From: Atopsyche davidsoni
Lineage: Eukaryota > Arthropoda > Insecta > Trichoptera > Hydrobiosidae
Reading direction: 5' to 3'
NCBI GenBank assembly: GCA_022113835.1
Contig: JAILWY010000029.1
Location: 5,238,001 to 5,302,000 of the forward strand
DNA length: 64,000 nucleotides
The notes under the pieces are model-generated. The model was not told where the DNA came from, made no database searches, and saw only the letters and a list, made by a program, of their open reading frames with translations. This document shows positions 1-11,924 of this stretch, one piece after another (within the stretch, counting starts at the first letter, position 1; every line of letters starts with the position of its first letter). Both the position numbers and the translations under genes were made by a program.

Positions 1-1577
1 GAATTCTAGTCTAGATTTTAAACAAAAATAATTCAAACTAAGGGACACTTTCCCATCAACTTTACGAGTCGGAACAAATGGTCGTGTTGTAGTCAACACG
101 CCACGCTAATAAAATAAATAAATTTCGATGAAATCGTTAATTATTATTGATATCAGAAAATACCTTATAAGATTTTAAAATAATAAATGAAATGCAGCAA
201 ATAATATTCTCAATCAAAAAATACGTTGAATTTTCTAAAATAAACGCAAAGTTGATGGGTCATTTATACAAATTAACTAAAGAGATTCAAAATGAATGTT
301 TAAATCTAAAAGCACCAGCAAATTATAAAAATATATATAATTTTCAATACAAAGTAACAGAAATAAATGAAAATAAAAATAAATCGGAAATAATCTTAAT
401 AATTAATAGTACAATAAACCTAAGCAAAATAATTTATTAAAATATTTAACAATCCAAAAAAAAAAACAATATTAATTTTAAAATAAAATAAATAACCAAA
501 GTAGAATTTTTAGTAACAAAATAGATTTAGTATTAGAGGACGAAAAAAAAAATCTACGTGGACGTCGTCTTCAATTTAAAAAAAAATTATATTACACTTA
601 TACAGAAATGAAACCCTTAAAGAGAAATAAAGATACTGAAGAAAAAAAAGATTCATTTCCACGTTGAACTATCACGTAAATAAATATTTTCCACATTTAG
701 TAAACTGTGTTTAAAAATTTTGCATTACAAAACAACAGTTTCTAACCGCAAGCGACCATCTTGAAATGCACATTTTCTTTTTAAAATTTGTCTAAACTAC
801 AAACAATCAACGCCGTCTCTTGTAAAACTCTACAAACTCCGTAGTGTCGATAATTTTTTTTTTTGGTTCCATCGTTAAGTCTTTTATGAAAGCTTTCGTG
901 TTTAAAATTAATCCACCCCTTTGAATTTTTTTTTTTAATGTTTAAAGTCTGGCACATTCGTGATTTTTGACACTGGACACAAAAAATTTTAAAAAGTTTT
1001 ATTAAACTCTTGCCGCAGCTAAAAATTACAGTAGTTAGTCGATGTTAAATAAATTTTATATAAAACAATAAAAGCCGTTCACAATCGATTGACTCAATAT
1101 TTCCCTTCGGATGACCTATAAGATACAAAAAATGAACTAATATTCAATTATAGTTACATTATGATCTCGATTTGATTATACTGAGCCATTAAAATGTTTC
1201 AGTTCTTACCAATAAACAAAGAAATAACTTTTATACCCGGCATAAGGCTTTCCTACAGTGGCGTGTAAAAATAATGTATATACCCTTCGGGTTGAAAAAA
1301 TCATAATAAAAAACTAAAACATGCATTTAATTTTTTTTATATGAATAATGCTATGTCGTTTATTGGGTCGTACGCCACTGATATTTCATGTAAATTTAAT
1401 TTATTATTGGGTAAATTACTTATTGTATGAAAAATATGTTTACGAGTAACATTATGTTTTATTGCTTGCGGCACATTTTGAATTTAAAATACTTCAGCAT
1501 GTTAGGATTTTCAGATTTTAAAAAAAACATTATATTTTAAAAACGAAAAATAAAGCTGTAAAAAGTTATTCCCATTG
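1..1577. other. Vinculin 3' flank, no gene recognised
   Basis: AT-rich sequence. The longest open frame (192-440, plus strand, 82 codons) is Lys/Asn/Ile-rich and looks like chance. I see no RNA gene or transposon terminus. Confidence 0.5.
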
Positions 1578-1583
1578 TTTATT
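1578..1583 (-). terminator. Candidate vinculin polyadenylation signal (AATAAA)
   Basis: AATAAA on the minus strand 124 nt beyond the vinculin stop. A second one is at 1359-1364. Which is used cannot be told from sequence. Confidence 0.45.
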
Positions 1584-1706
1584 GGTAAGCCAGGCGGGCT
1601 GCGGCCAGCGGACAATTTGAAATATACACTGTATTATTGCGAGATACCCCTTCACCCAGAGGCGCTGTGTTCTCCGTGACTGACGCTGCAGCGGCGGCCG
1701 ACGCGC

Positions 1707-1814
1707 TTACATCTGGTACCAGGGAGAGCGTCGCACCCAGCGCAGCTGGTAGCCGCCCTGGTCCGTGCGAATCTTGATTGAGGCGCCTTCCGCAGCCTTG
1801 ACTGTCTCTTTCAC
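1707..1814 (-). CDS. Vinc: Vinculin terminal coding exon 23 (residues 923-957 and stop)
   Basis: Encodes [20 protein letters not shown] then [15 protein letters not shown] and TAA. This is the C-terminal lipid- and actin-binding arm. It ends with one Met beyond the human PWYQ terminus. Acceptor TCTCAG|G. Confidence 0.96.
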   Translation of the reverse strand: MKETVKAAEGASIKIRTDQGGYQLRWVRRSPWYQM

Positions 1815-2103
1815 CTGAGATTTTCGAATTCGTTGTTAATAACCAATTTATTATTCACCAATGCTATGCGCGGCGTGAAATACGTGATTTCACTCCAAAT
1901 GCAATTCTTCGATAACTCTTGAAATGACTCGGTTCTGCACCTGGACATCAGAGTAAGTCATAGTACCACCGCCTAAATTTCATTATCCGTTCATTATTTT
2001 CAAATTAAAAGCTGGGAATCAAATATCGTTTTAGATATGGTTTTGTGGGGCATTCGTGGAGTTTGTTTATGAATGATGTTTACGTATAAATAGAGACACT
2101 TAC

Positions 2104-2168
2104 ACTCTGCATCAAGTTTTGTGCGTTGCCGACCAGCATCTCCGTCGCCTCCTGGTCTTCTTCGCTTC
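2104..2168 (-). CDS. Vinc: Vinculin coding exon 22 (residues 901-922)
   Basis: Encodes GSEEDQEATEMLVGNAQNLM then QS. Human: [20 protein letters not shown]. Acceptor TTCCAG|G, donor AGT|GTAAGT; 65 nt. Confidence 0.96.
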
Positions 2169-3741
2169 CTGGAAATAGAAAATAAAAATTTAAGGAACAC
2201 ACTTTTATATTTTTAACGGAATATCCGCTACACGTAAAACCAAACATACCTCTAAGGTCTAACTAAATCAAGATACTTACTATAAATAATAATATAATTC
2301 GTAAAATTTTATTTCATTGAATTAAAATATATTTTTTAGTTAAATCTATGATATAAATTACATTTTTTCATGACAGTAGCGTTTCACAACCGTTTGCGTG
2401 CTATTATTATAGTTGTATTTATTAAAATTCTCATAAATTATGACGACTTGTAACAATGCCGTGAAACAATATTAATGTGGTGTATTATAAAATGTGGTAT
2501 AATATATGTGTGGTAGTTCGTCAAAAACATTCACATTTTTTATATATCTACAAATTTATTTTAATTTAGTTTAAATAAATTGATATTATAAAAGGTTTTA
2601 AAATCTACTTAATAATTCACAAGATAAATCCAAACTTTACAAGTCTATGCAATTTTCTAGCATCACAGTTGATGAATACACATATTTTTTTGACAGCCAA
2701 GTCTCCGTGCAATAAAATGTCACTCTGCTAATATTTTGTGCACGCTACTTTTTGATGGGCTTACGATATAATTATTTTAGTAAATGACGCTAAATATCAT
2801 GCTAATATCAAATAACAGTTTATCTCTAAGACTAACCACTTCATATGCACATCTAACTAAGCAATGATATATGTGTAAACCGGAACAATAAGAATGACTC
2901 AAGCATGATGTACTTGTCATCTGTACGGCCATTTACTTTATGCACGTCCATATGTTGTTCGAAATAAACTTTTGCAATAAGAGCGTGCAAGAATAGTCTC
3001 AGTACTCCCATGAATATACATAAGCAGTAACGTATAAATGTTCTACATGAAACATCATATGTGTCAAATGAAACGCACGTAATAGATCCTCTGTTGCGTG
3101 TTAATAATATCTACCTTAATAGTCAAGCATTCAGATTGTGTGGTGGCAAAAAATACAAATCTAATACGGACGTCCAAAAGCAGTTGATGTATGAATGTTC
3201 TACATGAAACATTGCATGTTCTAAATAAGACGTGTGTAAGATATTCTCTACGACGTGTGACTGAAAACTGGAGAGCGTATAAAGATATCTACCTCGGTAT
3301 TCGGCCATCCCGACTGTTTGGCGGCAGAAAATACAAAACATTACAATTAATTCATATATTTTCATTCATCTTTTATTTTACCTGAAATATATTACAAAGG
3401 ACTTCTCAATCAGTCTTATTAAAACAAATAAAGTTTATATAATTATTAAATACTAGCGGATACCCGGCGCGTTCTACTGCGCTAAATAAAGAAATAGAAT
3501 ACTTTTTTTATTTGTTCGAAAAAAAAAAAAAAGGAAATTTTGTTTATTTATTGACTTTTTATCTTAATGCTAGCGGACATATTGAGTTTTTTCGGTAGGT
3601 GTGTAAACATAATTTTTTTTTTTTGGCGTTCCAACTCTAAACGCTACATAACAGGAATTTTGCGAAAAACAGGAATTTTCTATGTTCAAACCAGCAATAC
3701 TTAGCGATTGGCCATGAGCCTTGTTGATAGTTATTACAACA

Positions 3742-4007
3742 GCACAATTTAGGTGGATCTAAGTTGCGAATGAGCATCTATGGTGAACCAACTTTTAAAG
3801 TTAAGATGTGTGGTGACATTCCAGATGGTTCCAAAGAGTTAAAAAACTCTATTGGATTGTTCATGCAATTTTTCGCAAAATTATTGTGGCTGTGCTGCTC
3901 GTTATTCGGCTTTTTTTTCAGTAAAATAAACACGTTGTTCGTTTTCTAAATGAACAGCAAGATGTTGAAAAGTTGGGTATCATTCGTAAATACTGAAACC
4001 AGGAATT
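3742..4007. repeat. Direct repeat shared by the two Helitron copies (copy A)
   Basis: About 265 bp, closely matching 4874-5168 with small indels. Both begin GCACAATTTAGGTGGATCTA and end near a TACTGAAACCA stretch. Orientation is the same, showing tandem rather than inverted copies. Confidence 0.85.
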
Positions 4008-4023
4008 TCATATTTTTTCAATT

Positions 4024-4671
4024 TCATTCGTGAATACCAGACCAGGAATCAATGTCAATATCAACGTTTCTTATTTTAATGGTGGTGGTGAATCCTCCAT
4101 CTTCTGGCTTTCGTCGTCTGTATTTCGGATATCCATCCTCACCAGGAATTGTATCTCCGAATGTTTTCCAAATGCTTGGACAACGCTGTGTTGTCAGAAA
4201 CGTAGCTTGTAAGCGGTTCTGGCGGGTCAACCAGCGTTGACAACTTGGCTTTTCCGGCTTTTTCAACCGGGTGATTCCTTTTGAAATTTCAGTGCATGGC
4301 AGTACAAACAAAGAGAGCTCATCGGCCCAATTACAACATTCGGATGATTACTGTAGTCGCAGTCTTTGTCATAATTGAATGCCACCAACTGAAAATCGAT
4401 TCTTTGTATCGATTTAACCGCACGTATCTGATAACCTTTAAGCCTGTTTTCATGTTGTTGAGGAGTTTCTTGCTGTGGTAGCTCTGATTCGAACTTGTTC
4501 TAGACGTGCTTCATGTTGTTCTGGTGTTTCTACAGCTCTTGACTGCCGCTCTTTCAACCTATTTGACTCTGTACGCACTTTTCGTTTTCCGGCAGTTTCG
4601 GCTGCTCTTTCGGCTCTTTTTCGTTTCGCATCAGCTGTATTTTTTCCAATTGCAGCTCTTTTCGGTGGCAT
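4024..4671 (-). pseudogene. Helitron Rep/helicase-like fragment, copy A
   Basis: Starts MPPKRAAIGKNTADAKRKR (4671 downwards), a basic Arg/Glu-rich N-terminal region typical of these proteins, which runs to 4450. After stops comes 4024-4311 with DGYPKYRRRKPEDGGF and IKIRNVDIDID, collinear with copy B. Large internal parts are missing relative to a full protein. Confidence 0.75.
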
Positions 4672-4873
4672 TTTTGATATATATATTTTTTTGATAACCA
4701 AAAATGATACCCGGCGTGTGCTACTACGCTAAATAAATAAATAAATATTTTTTAATTTTTATCTTAATGCTAGCGGATAAACAATGTATTGAGTTTTTTC
4801 GGTAGGTGTGTAAACAAAGATTTTTTCATTAACTACGTGGCGATAGTTTTTTAACAGCAAGTCTTGTTCCGTT

Positions 4874-5168
4874 GCACAATTTAGGTGGATCTAAGTTGCG
4901 AATGAGCATCTATGGTGAACCAACTTTTAAAGTTAAGATGTGTGGTGACATTCCAGATGGTTCCAAAGAGTTAAAAATCTCTATTGGATAGTTGACTCTA
5001 TTTTGGAACTTCATTATGCAGCAATGTTTTCGCAAAATTATTGTAGATGTGCTCCTCGTTCTTCGACATTTATTTTCAGTAAAATAAACACGTTGACCGT
5101 TTTCTGAATGAACAGCAAGATTGGATTGAACAGTTGGATATCGTTCGTGAATACTGAAACCAAGAATT
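4874..5168. repeat. Direct repeat shared by the two Helitron copies (copy B)
   Basis: Partner of 3742-4007; about 295 bp including a roughly 25-bp insertion near 4980-5010 relative to copy A. Confidence 0.85.
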
Positions 5169-5533
5169 CGCCAGACAGCTTCATTACTGCGACCCATCTG
5201 AAATTGAGTGATTTCATAGTTTCGATTTGAAAGCTCAAACACTGCCATATCACTGCCTTTGTTAACATATTTGCATATGTCCTTGCATATGAATTTCACG
5301 GAGTTGCAGTGTTCCACATTGATATATGATTGAAATGTTTTTTACAGTATTGGACTGTATGGAACAATCCATATGTTATCAATGTCAATATCGACGTTTC
5401 TTAATTTAATGGTGGTGGTGTATCCTCCATCTTCTGGCTTTCGTAGACCAGTTTGAGTTTCATCGATCAAATCGCGTGGATATCTTTTCGTGCATTTGCC
5501 GTCTTTTATGCAAGGCGAATTCATATGCAACAC
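4910..5533 (-). pseudogene. Helitron Rep/helicase-like fragment, copy B
   Basis: Two open pieces. 5342-5533 has SPCIKDGKCTKRYPRDLID and KPEDGGYTTTIKLRNVDIDI. 4910-5317 has ICKYVNKGSDMAVFELSN, then QMGRSNEAVWRIL and IHERYPTVQ. These are hallmark strings of the Helitron N-terminal (Rep-like) domain in arthropods. The frame is interrupted between the pieces and after KCRRTRST, and the helicase domain is missing. Confidence 0.85.
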
Positions 5534-6814
5534 TCCGCATGGGCCGTGATGTTCTTACAAACAACGTCAAAAAGTATCAGATCTTCACGTTGATGCGGGT
5601 GTTCAGCAGATATAAGATCGATGTCGATTTGAGTTGGAATAATTTTTTCAATAGACGAAACTTGTAATACGAATATTTTCGTATAATAATTTTTTTCCCA
5701 TATATAAACAGACAAACTCATTATGATAAAACACGTTGTGAATGACAGATAGTGATTTTGTTTTGAAAGTCCGTACGATCTGTCCGCGCGATCTTCACAA
5801 TGTTCTTTTTTCAATTTTTTGCGAGGAACGATGTCCACTTTACAGATGTTGAAAATTTTTGTATGGAAAATATCAAAAATCGACCTAATTCTGTTCCGTA
5901 AGTTCGGCAGCCTGTAACGGCAATATTTCATACTTCATATAAATATTTACAAACATCAATATCAGTATTTCTCGATTGGTAGCCATGCAGGCAGCCAGCT
6001 TCAAGACATTTTCGCGTATATGCAATACGCGAAAATGTCAGTTCCTTTTATGAATTGGAAACTTTTGTATGGGATTTTTCTTAATTGAATAAACCAAATT
6101 TGATAATCAATTTTTATAATTTTAGTGGTCTAGATTACTCTCGGTATTTTTGGCTTTCAAATAAACACGGTGTGGGGCTCGTCGGTCGTACGGTTTCAAA
6201 GCCTATAGCGGACTAACAAACATTTTTAGTGTTTTATATATATAGATTATCGTAAGTTAATTTTGTAAAACCATGTTTTAAAATCTTTGGTTCTTTTTAT
6301 CTTCATTTCAGAGCAGGAGACGTTCAATCTTAGATAATCTGAATGAAGGTTCCATGACCCAAGTACTCCATAAAAGTCATGAGAAAAGTTGCAAGTAAGC
6401 AAAGAACCGATTCAGATTTTCCAAGCTTGAATGTCTCCCACTCGTGGAGTTAAATAAAAAGGTAGCACCGAAAGTGATTTATATCCATTCTCACTTACGA
6501 CATTATACTACTTAGTACGAAGGGTCTTTCAAACACGCTCACGAACCCCTGGACTCTTAACCCTTCAAGGAACCGGTTTCTGAATGATTTTGATGTCAGT
6601 CAGAGGTTTCCATATCATTAAAAAACCGGTGCCTTGAAAGGAGTGGAGTTCAGAGAAAAAAAATACAGAAAAATGTCTATACTTTAAAGTGAAATAACTT
6701 TGTGAGTGACGCAGTCTTCCCTTTTCAGGAGAGACAATGAGTTTGAAACCCGGTGTACACAGCCGAGAGAATATTAAAAGTGAATAATGCTTATAGTTCA
6801 CATTTACGATGCTA

Positions 6815-7018
<204 letters not shown>

Positions 7019-7192
7019 TTATTTATCCGATATTCCTAATAATACAATTAAAAAAAGAAATATATATATATTTCTTGAAAATGCCTTCAGTATCGGAGAC
7101 GAAATGTCAGATCGACAATCAAACTCTGATGTGGCTTAACGTCCTTGTATCAGTTGTTTTGTATTCGCATTGCGTGTTACTAAAAAACTCAC

Positions 7193-7305
7193 GGTTCTTA
7201 TTCTCTTGTCGGTACACTCGAGAGCCAGCTTCTTGGCAAGACGAGTGACTTCCTCCGAGGCTTCTGCGATGGCCTTGGCCGTGGCGATCAGCTCACGCTT
7301 ACTTC
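7193..7305 (-). CDS. Vinc: Vinculin coding exon 20 (residues 833-870)
   Basis: Encodes [20 protein letters not shown] then [18 protein letters not shown], matching human [20 protein letters not shown]. It carries basic residues of the actin/PIP2-binding tail. Acceptor TTTCAG|G, donor ACC|GTGAGT; ends phase 0. Confidence 0.96.
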
Positions 7306-9339
7306 CTGAAAGTGTAACATGTGGCTGTTAAAATTACATAACTATGGGAGAAATAGGGTGAATAACAATAAAGGTCTTTTGACAACGCAGACTCCTTCAT
7401 CAAGGAGAAAAGCCCATTAAGTCCAGTCACAGTTTTGTTGATGTTGTCTATCAATATAGATTAGACTAAGAAGTTGGAGTGGACGCAGTCTGTCAATTAT
7501 CTACAAGGGTCCTTGAAACATATCTCGAGGGTCGCAAGCTCTTCATCTCAAAGCACTGCTCACAACAGGCCCGAGAGATTACTATGGCGGCTGCGATCCT
7601 AGATCCTTGCGTGAAAAGTGATGAAGTGTGGAATAATTAAGGCCGCAGTGCTATTTACAATAGTTTATGGTACAAATTATATTACAAGATATACCCACCA
7701 CTGATGTTGAGAGCCACCACTGTCCCAGAGAGCAAAGAGAAGCAAAACAGAGCAAAATTGCTATCATATTAGTGAGTTCTAACAATTGCACACGCTTAAC
7801 TATTCACATTATATATATATACATATACAAAAATGCAAACACGTCTCAACCAGTGAATATTTTGACTACGGGCAACTTTCAGTGCCAAACTGAAAAACTG
7901 ATTAACAAAAACGAGCTGTTAACACTTCGAGGCATGGCGGAGTGAAAAGTGTCACACTTTTTGGACGGTGGGATATTTTTAATATGACCTTGAAAAATTT
8001 CTATTGCCACTAGAACAAAAGCTTATTTACGCATAGCATCTCTTTGGATAAATTATTTATTTACATTAAATTCATTATAATAAAGGTTTCTTTTTGTCAA
8101 ATATTCCGCGCCTCAAATGGTTAATAAGTGAGTTTTATAAAATGTTTGCATATTAGATGAAACTAACTTCTCGTAATGTGTTTTGACAGTTTGTCAATCG
8201 TTCTCTTCGTTGATCAGCCTTTAAAAAACATACGCGAATTATACAACGGATATATTTGTGTTAAAAAAACAAAAAAACATTTACTTTAGTGAAACTACGA
8301 AAGCAATTTTAAAAGTTGTAGTCCGATAGGTCAGATATATAATTTTTAGGTTAATTTTTTGATCTATCGGAGAACTTTTAATGTTACAACCGTAATTGCA
8401 TTGGAATAAATGTTTTTGGTAACAAAGATAATTTTCTAGGATTACCATATCCCGGTCATAAGTTTCGAGCAATATTGTTTATATTTATAGTAATCAAAAT
8501 ATTTAAAAATAAAATACAGATACAAATAAGTTGCGAAACCGCTATAGATGATCCATAATTTTGAAAATCTCGCAAATTAGCCTTATTTTAAATTACATCA
8601 ATAAACAAAGCTGTTTGTGTTTGACGTTTTAGTGTCGTTACAATTTTTTATTTTGTTGCTAACGTGGTAGGTTGGCATCATCAGGCAGAGATGGTTGATA
8701 TCATCTACCTTGAAGATGCCAACCTAGCATGTGGGTGAAACTAGCAGCATCAAAAGTTGGAACAACACTAAAAAATATCACAATGGAATTCCAAGTACTT
8801 TTGACGGCTCGTCTGGTAATCCTAGATTAGTTGATTTGTTATTTCATTTGATGGTGGTTTAAATAATGCAACACAGATGAGGAGGCACCGACTTTACCTG
8901 GTAATCGTGGGTGACGGCTTGAAATTGAAGAATTGAAGAATGGTTTATAACAGTGAAAGAATTTTGATGATTTTGTGTTATGATGAATTGATTAATTTGA
9001 TAAAATGATTAATATGTACAATCTAATATATAATACAATTAACTTAATAAAATTATAAGAATTTTTTATAAATATTGATTGTTAATATAAAAGTAAAACA
9101 TATAATACAAAAATTAATTTAATAAACATGTTTTAATTTTTTTCTTTATCTTAAAATTTTTCATCATGTAAAATAGAAAAAAGATAAGGTTCTTTATGTT
9201 AAGTCAAAAGCAGATAGTTAATCGGCACAATCACGCGTGTATATATATCCTCGTATATGTCAGACACGAGAAAAATAATTTGAATGGTGCTTAACAATCG
9301 AATATGAAGTATGCATGATCCAGTGCAGTGTTTCCCAAC
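7306..9339 (-). other. Vinculin intron between exons 20 and 19
   Basis: AT-rich intron with no recognised gene. It holds the short hairpin at 8668-8726 and low-complexity A/T tracts (8990-9180). Confidence 0.6.
8668..8726. repeat. Pre-miRNA-sized hairpin in a vinculin intron
   Basis: Perfect 12-bp arms TAGGTTGGCATC (8668-8679) and GATGCCAACCTA (8715-8726) with a second inner AGATG/CATCT pairing. Total 59 nt. It could be a microRNA precursor or a small fold-back repeat. Confidence 0.5.
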
Positions 9340-9469
9340 CTTTGGAGTCGCTGCGGACCAGCTCGGAGAGGCGAGCCATGAGGATGGCCATCTTCTTGGC
9401 GGCAGCGATGATCTCGTTGTCCTTGGAGGACCACTGGCGGACTGCACGGTGGAGGTTGTGCGCGGCCAC
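9340..9469 (-). CDS. Vinc: Vinculin coding exon 19 (residues 790-833, tail start)
   Basis: Encodes [20 protein letters not shown] then [20 protein letters not shown], nearly the human AARQLHDEARKWSSKGNDII tail helix 1. Acceptor CTTCAG|G; donor AAAG|GTTGGG is non-consensus at +3 to +5 but preserves the frame. Confidence 0.94.
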
Positions 9470-9738
9470 CTGAAGAGAGCCAATCAGAATATTTAGAGAC
9501 GTGAAGGTTACATGATTACCTCGTAAGAATTGCCTCGTAGCTAGTTTGTTTGCAATGCGGATGATCTGATAATAAACTTAAAATAGCACAAAAATTATAT
9601 CTCTCGCTAAGTTTCATAGGTTTTGAACGGAACCGAAAATGTTACCGACTCACTGGATTTTAGGGCCAAAGATGATGATAGCTTAGGTATGTTTGATAAC
9701 TTTATTGTTAGAGATAGATTGTACGACTAACGACTCAC

Positions 9739-9963
9739 CATGATGGGCTGGCTGGGATGAGGCTGGCGACGGAAGATGGACTCCTCTTCATCATCAGTGT
9801 CTGCAGGAGGTGGTGGGCGTGGTGGAGCAGCCCCGAGCGCAGGAGGAGGCGGGCGAGGAGGCGCCACGAACTCATCAGGCAGCGGTGGGCGTGGCACTGG
9901 TGGAGCTCTTCCTCCGGCACGGCGTTGGAACACGTCCAGCGCTCCAGTTACACACCCAATCAG
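9739..9963 (-). CDS. Vinc: Vinculin coding exon 18: proline-rich linker (residues 715-789)
   Basis: Encodes LIGCVTGALDVFQRRAGG then a hinge with PPVPRPPLPDEF, two PPRPPPP blocks and an acidic DTDDEEES, ending PSQPIM. This exon alone encodes the head-tail hinge. The FPPPP motif that binds Ena/VASP in human vinculin is absent, although PPRPPPP could serve SH3 or WW partners. Acceptor TCGCAG|C, donor ATG|GTGAGT; 225 nt, phase 0 at both ends. Confidence 0.95.
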
Positions 9964-10321
9964 CTGCGACAAAAATTATTACATAGCGTATAGAAAGATT
10001 AGAGTGTAATTTGATTTGGAAAAAATATATTTAGAAGACATCACTTTTAATAATAACATCGGCAGACAAAGGGTTAACACAAACTCTAATCATTATGGGT
10101 CTTTCGTGAGGTTGAGAACGATTTCATCATAAGGATAAACAGACGGAGCATTTCATGCATTCAACACTTGCGTAGTTTGAAATCCATTACATGTCAATAA
10201 CTAAACGTAACACCTGAAGGATGACCTTGACATTTTAGATATTAGTTCCAATTTAGGAAAATTTCCACACCCTCAGCGTCAGATTAATATACTGGCGGTC
10301 AAAAGGTTAAATGAAGCTCAC

Positions 10322-10517
10322 ATCATTGTTGGCCTCCCTCCAGTGGTTGACAGCAGCGTGGTCGTGGGGATCCAGAGCCACAGCCTTAGCGGCACGCACG
10401 GCCGGGGCCACAGCAGCCTGAAGGCGCGCATGCGCAGCAGCAAGCTCAGCACGGAAGATAGGATCATCGCTGTTCTCCATCTCCTGGGCGCACACCAGTA
10501 GCACGCGGTTGCTCAAC
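10322..10517 (-). CDS. Vinc: Vinculin coding exon 17 (residues 649-714)
   Basis: Encodes LSNRVLLVCAQEMENSDDPI then FRAELAAAHARLQAAVAPAV through NHWREANND. Human: [20 protein letters not shown]. Donor GAT|GTGAGC; without splicing the frame stops six codons later, which supports the boundary. Confidence 0.95.
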
Positions 10518-10601
10518 CTGGAAAATGTCACGTCAAATGATTCACACCCCTTGTGTGACGCATACATAAAAAAACACTGTATATAACTAAAATTTTCTTA
10601 C

Positions 10602-10695
10602 CTGGCAATAGACGAAGTGTTGTCCACCATCTTCTGAGCGTCTCCGGCGCGGATGGCCTCCTCGCACAAGTACGTGTGCTTCTGCATCAGCTCTC
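10602..10695 (-). CDS. Vinc: Vinculin coding exon 16 (residues 618-649)
   Basis: Encodes GELMQKHTYLCEEAIRAGDA then QKMVDNTSSIA. Human equivalent: the [21 protein letters not shown] region. Acceptor TTGCAG|G, donor CCAG|GTAAG; 94 nt. Confidence 0.94.
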
Positions 10696-11230
10696 CTGCA
10701 AGCCAAATATAATCAGTTAACTAAAAATTACTCAATAATATCTAGAATCTAAAAACGATTTTATTTTATCCAAAATGTATGCAGCATATTTATTTTGTAG
10801 TATGTCTAACAATCTACTCGCTGAGTAGGTCAACAAACTAACCGGCGGTCTGTCACAGCGCCACACGTCAACTAACTAACCGGCCGTCAGAGAGCATTTC
10901 CCTATGTGTCATGTCCACCCACCGTGCAGTGTTGCCAACTTATGAATATTCCCAATGAGTCTATTCCGGGAATGGTTATAAATAGAATGTAAACACTGGC
11001 GTCAGATTCTGAGTGAGATTTAAGGTAATCAAGATAAATTGATTTTAAAAATCAAAAATAATTTAAATTTATATTTTATTAATTTATGATTATGAGAGGC
11101 GTGCAATCCTATACTACTCATATCAGTGGCGTGCTGCATATTAGCAGAAAAGCAGTAAATAACTTATATAGTTTTAAACAGATTTCTTAGTAGAAATATA
11201 TATATATAGTAATGGGAAGAAGTTTCTCAC

Positions 11231-11342
11231 CCGCAGTCTTGATGAAGTCCAGAGGGTTGACAGCCTGGTCGCAGAGGTCCCTCACTCGCAGCACAGTGTC
11301 GGCGTATTGCTGGCGCAGGTTGTTAAAGTGCTCCTCGGCCAC
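11231..11342 (-). CDS. Vinc: Vinculin coding exon 15 (residues 581-618)
   Basis: Encodes VAEEHFNNLRQQYADTVLRV then RDLCDQAVNPLDFIKTA. Human: [20 protein letters not shown]. Acceptor CTTCAG|G, donor GCGG|GTGAG; 112 nt. Confidence 0.94.
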
Positions 11343-11419
11343 CTGAAGAGCGCACGTGGTCAGTTACACGCAGTCAATATATGTAGCGTGAAAACTTGTA
11401 GATAAGAAGAAGCATGTAC

Positions 11420-11485
11420 CTTGCTGCTGGGGTAAGTCAGACGGATTCTTCCGGCTGAGATCAACTGAGGAGACAGCTTCTCCAC
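11420..11485 (-). CDS. Vinc: Vinculin coding exon 14 (residues 559-580)
   Basis: A 22-codon exon starting VEKLSPQLISAGRIRLTYPS, equal to human [20 protein letters not shown]. Acceptor TTCCAG|G, donor AAG|GTACA; phase 0 at both ends. Confidence 0.94.
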
Positions 11486-11661
11486 CTGGAATAAGTATAA
11501 AATAATAAGACACGCAAATAATGAGCAGTATTTATTTGTTATAATTAATCTACGAAGGGAAGAAATATCTATAAATCATAATTATTAGTAACAAACGAAA
11601 AGCACGTAAGTCAGTTTTTAAAGTAACTCTAATAGTTTTCAGCATCTTCAGAATTTTATAC

Positions 11662-11813
11662 CTGCGAAGCGTTGGTGAGGAGGTCTTCGGCGAGGCGCTT
11701 GTTAGCTGCTGAGCCGCCCACGGCCACGATCTGCGCTGTCTGGTTAGCGCGCTCGCTGAAGTGGTCCAGGTTGTTGGCCTTCTCCGCAAAATTCTGGTCC
11801 CGCCCAGGAGTTC
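11662..11813 (-). CDS. Vinc: Vinculin coding exon 13 (residues 508-558)
   Basis: Encodes TPGRDQNFAEKANNLDHFSE then RANQTAQIVAVGGSAANK. Human equivalent: [21 protein letters not shown]. Acceptor GAGCAG|G, donor GCAG|GTATA; 152 nt, ends phase 0. Confidence 0.94.
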
Positions 11814-11924
11814 CTGCTCATTCAAACAATTCTATTAGCTACTGGAAAATCACAAATAAAAATATAATATTCCTATTAATAAACAGATACTCAAGTAAAA
11901 TATATTTATAGAATGTCAACTGAC

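Larger units (their letters stand above)
3453..6246 (-). mobile_element. Composite Helitron with 5' TC and 3' CTAG ends, in a vinculin intron
   Basis: On the minus strand the element starts TCTATATATATAAAAC (6246) after host A (6247) and ends CCGCTAG (3453) before host T (3452), the A/T target rule of Helitrons. A GCGC...GCGC hairpin (3467-3482) precedes the 3' end. Inside are two diverged copies of the same coding region in tandem: 4700-6246 with the 5' end, and 3453-4699 with the CTAG end. The inner copy boundary retains only a decayed 3' end with a GCGT...ACGC hairpin (4714-4729). Coding parts are broken by stops and frameshifts, so it is not autonomous now. Confidence 0.85.

Noticed and set aside
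192..440. 82-codon open frame on the plus strand
   Set aside because: Lys/Asn/Ile-rich translation of AT-rich DNA with no family resemblance.
5521..5931. 136-codon minus-strand open frame
   Set aside because: Lies inside the Helitron upstream of its coding region and shows no Rep or helicase motif; treated as element sequence.
9757..10009. Plus-strand open frames opposite the vinculin linker
   Set aside because: Antisense shadows of the GC-rich proline-coding exon.
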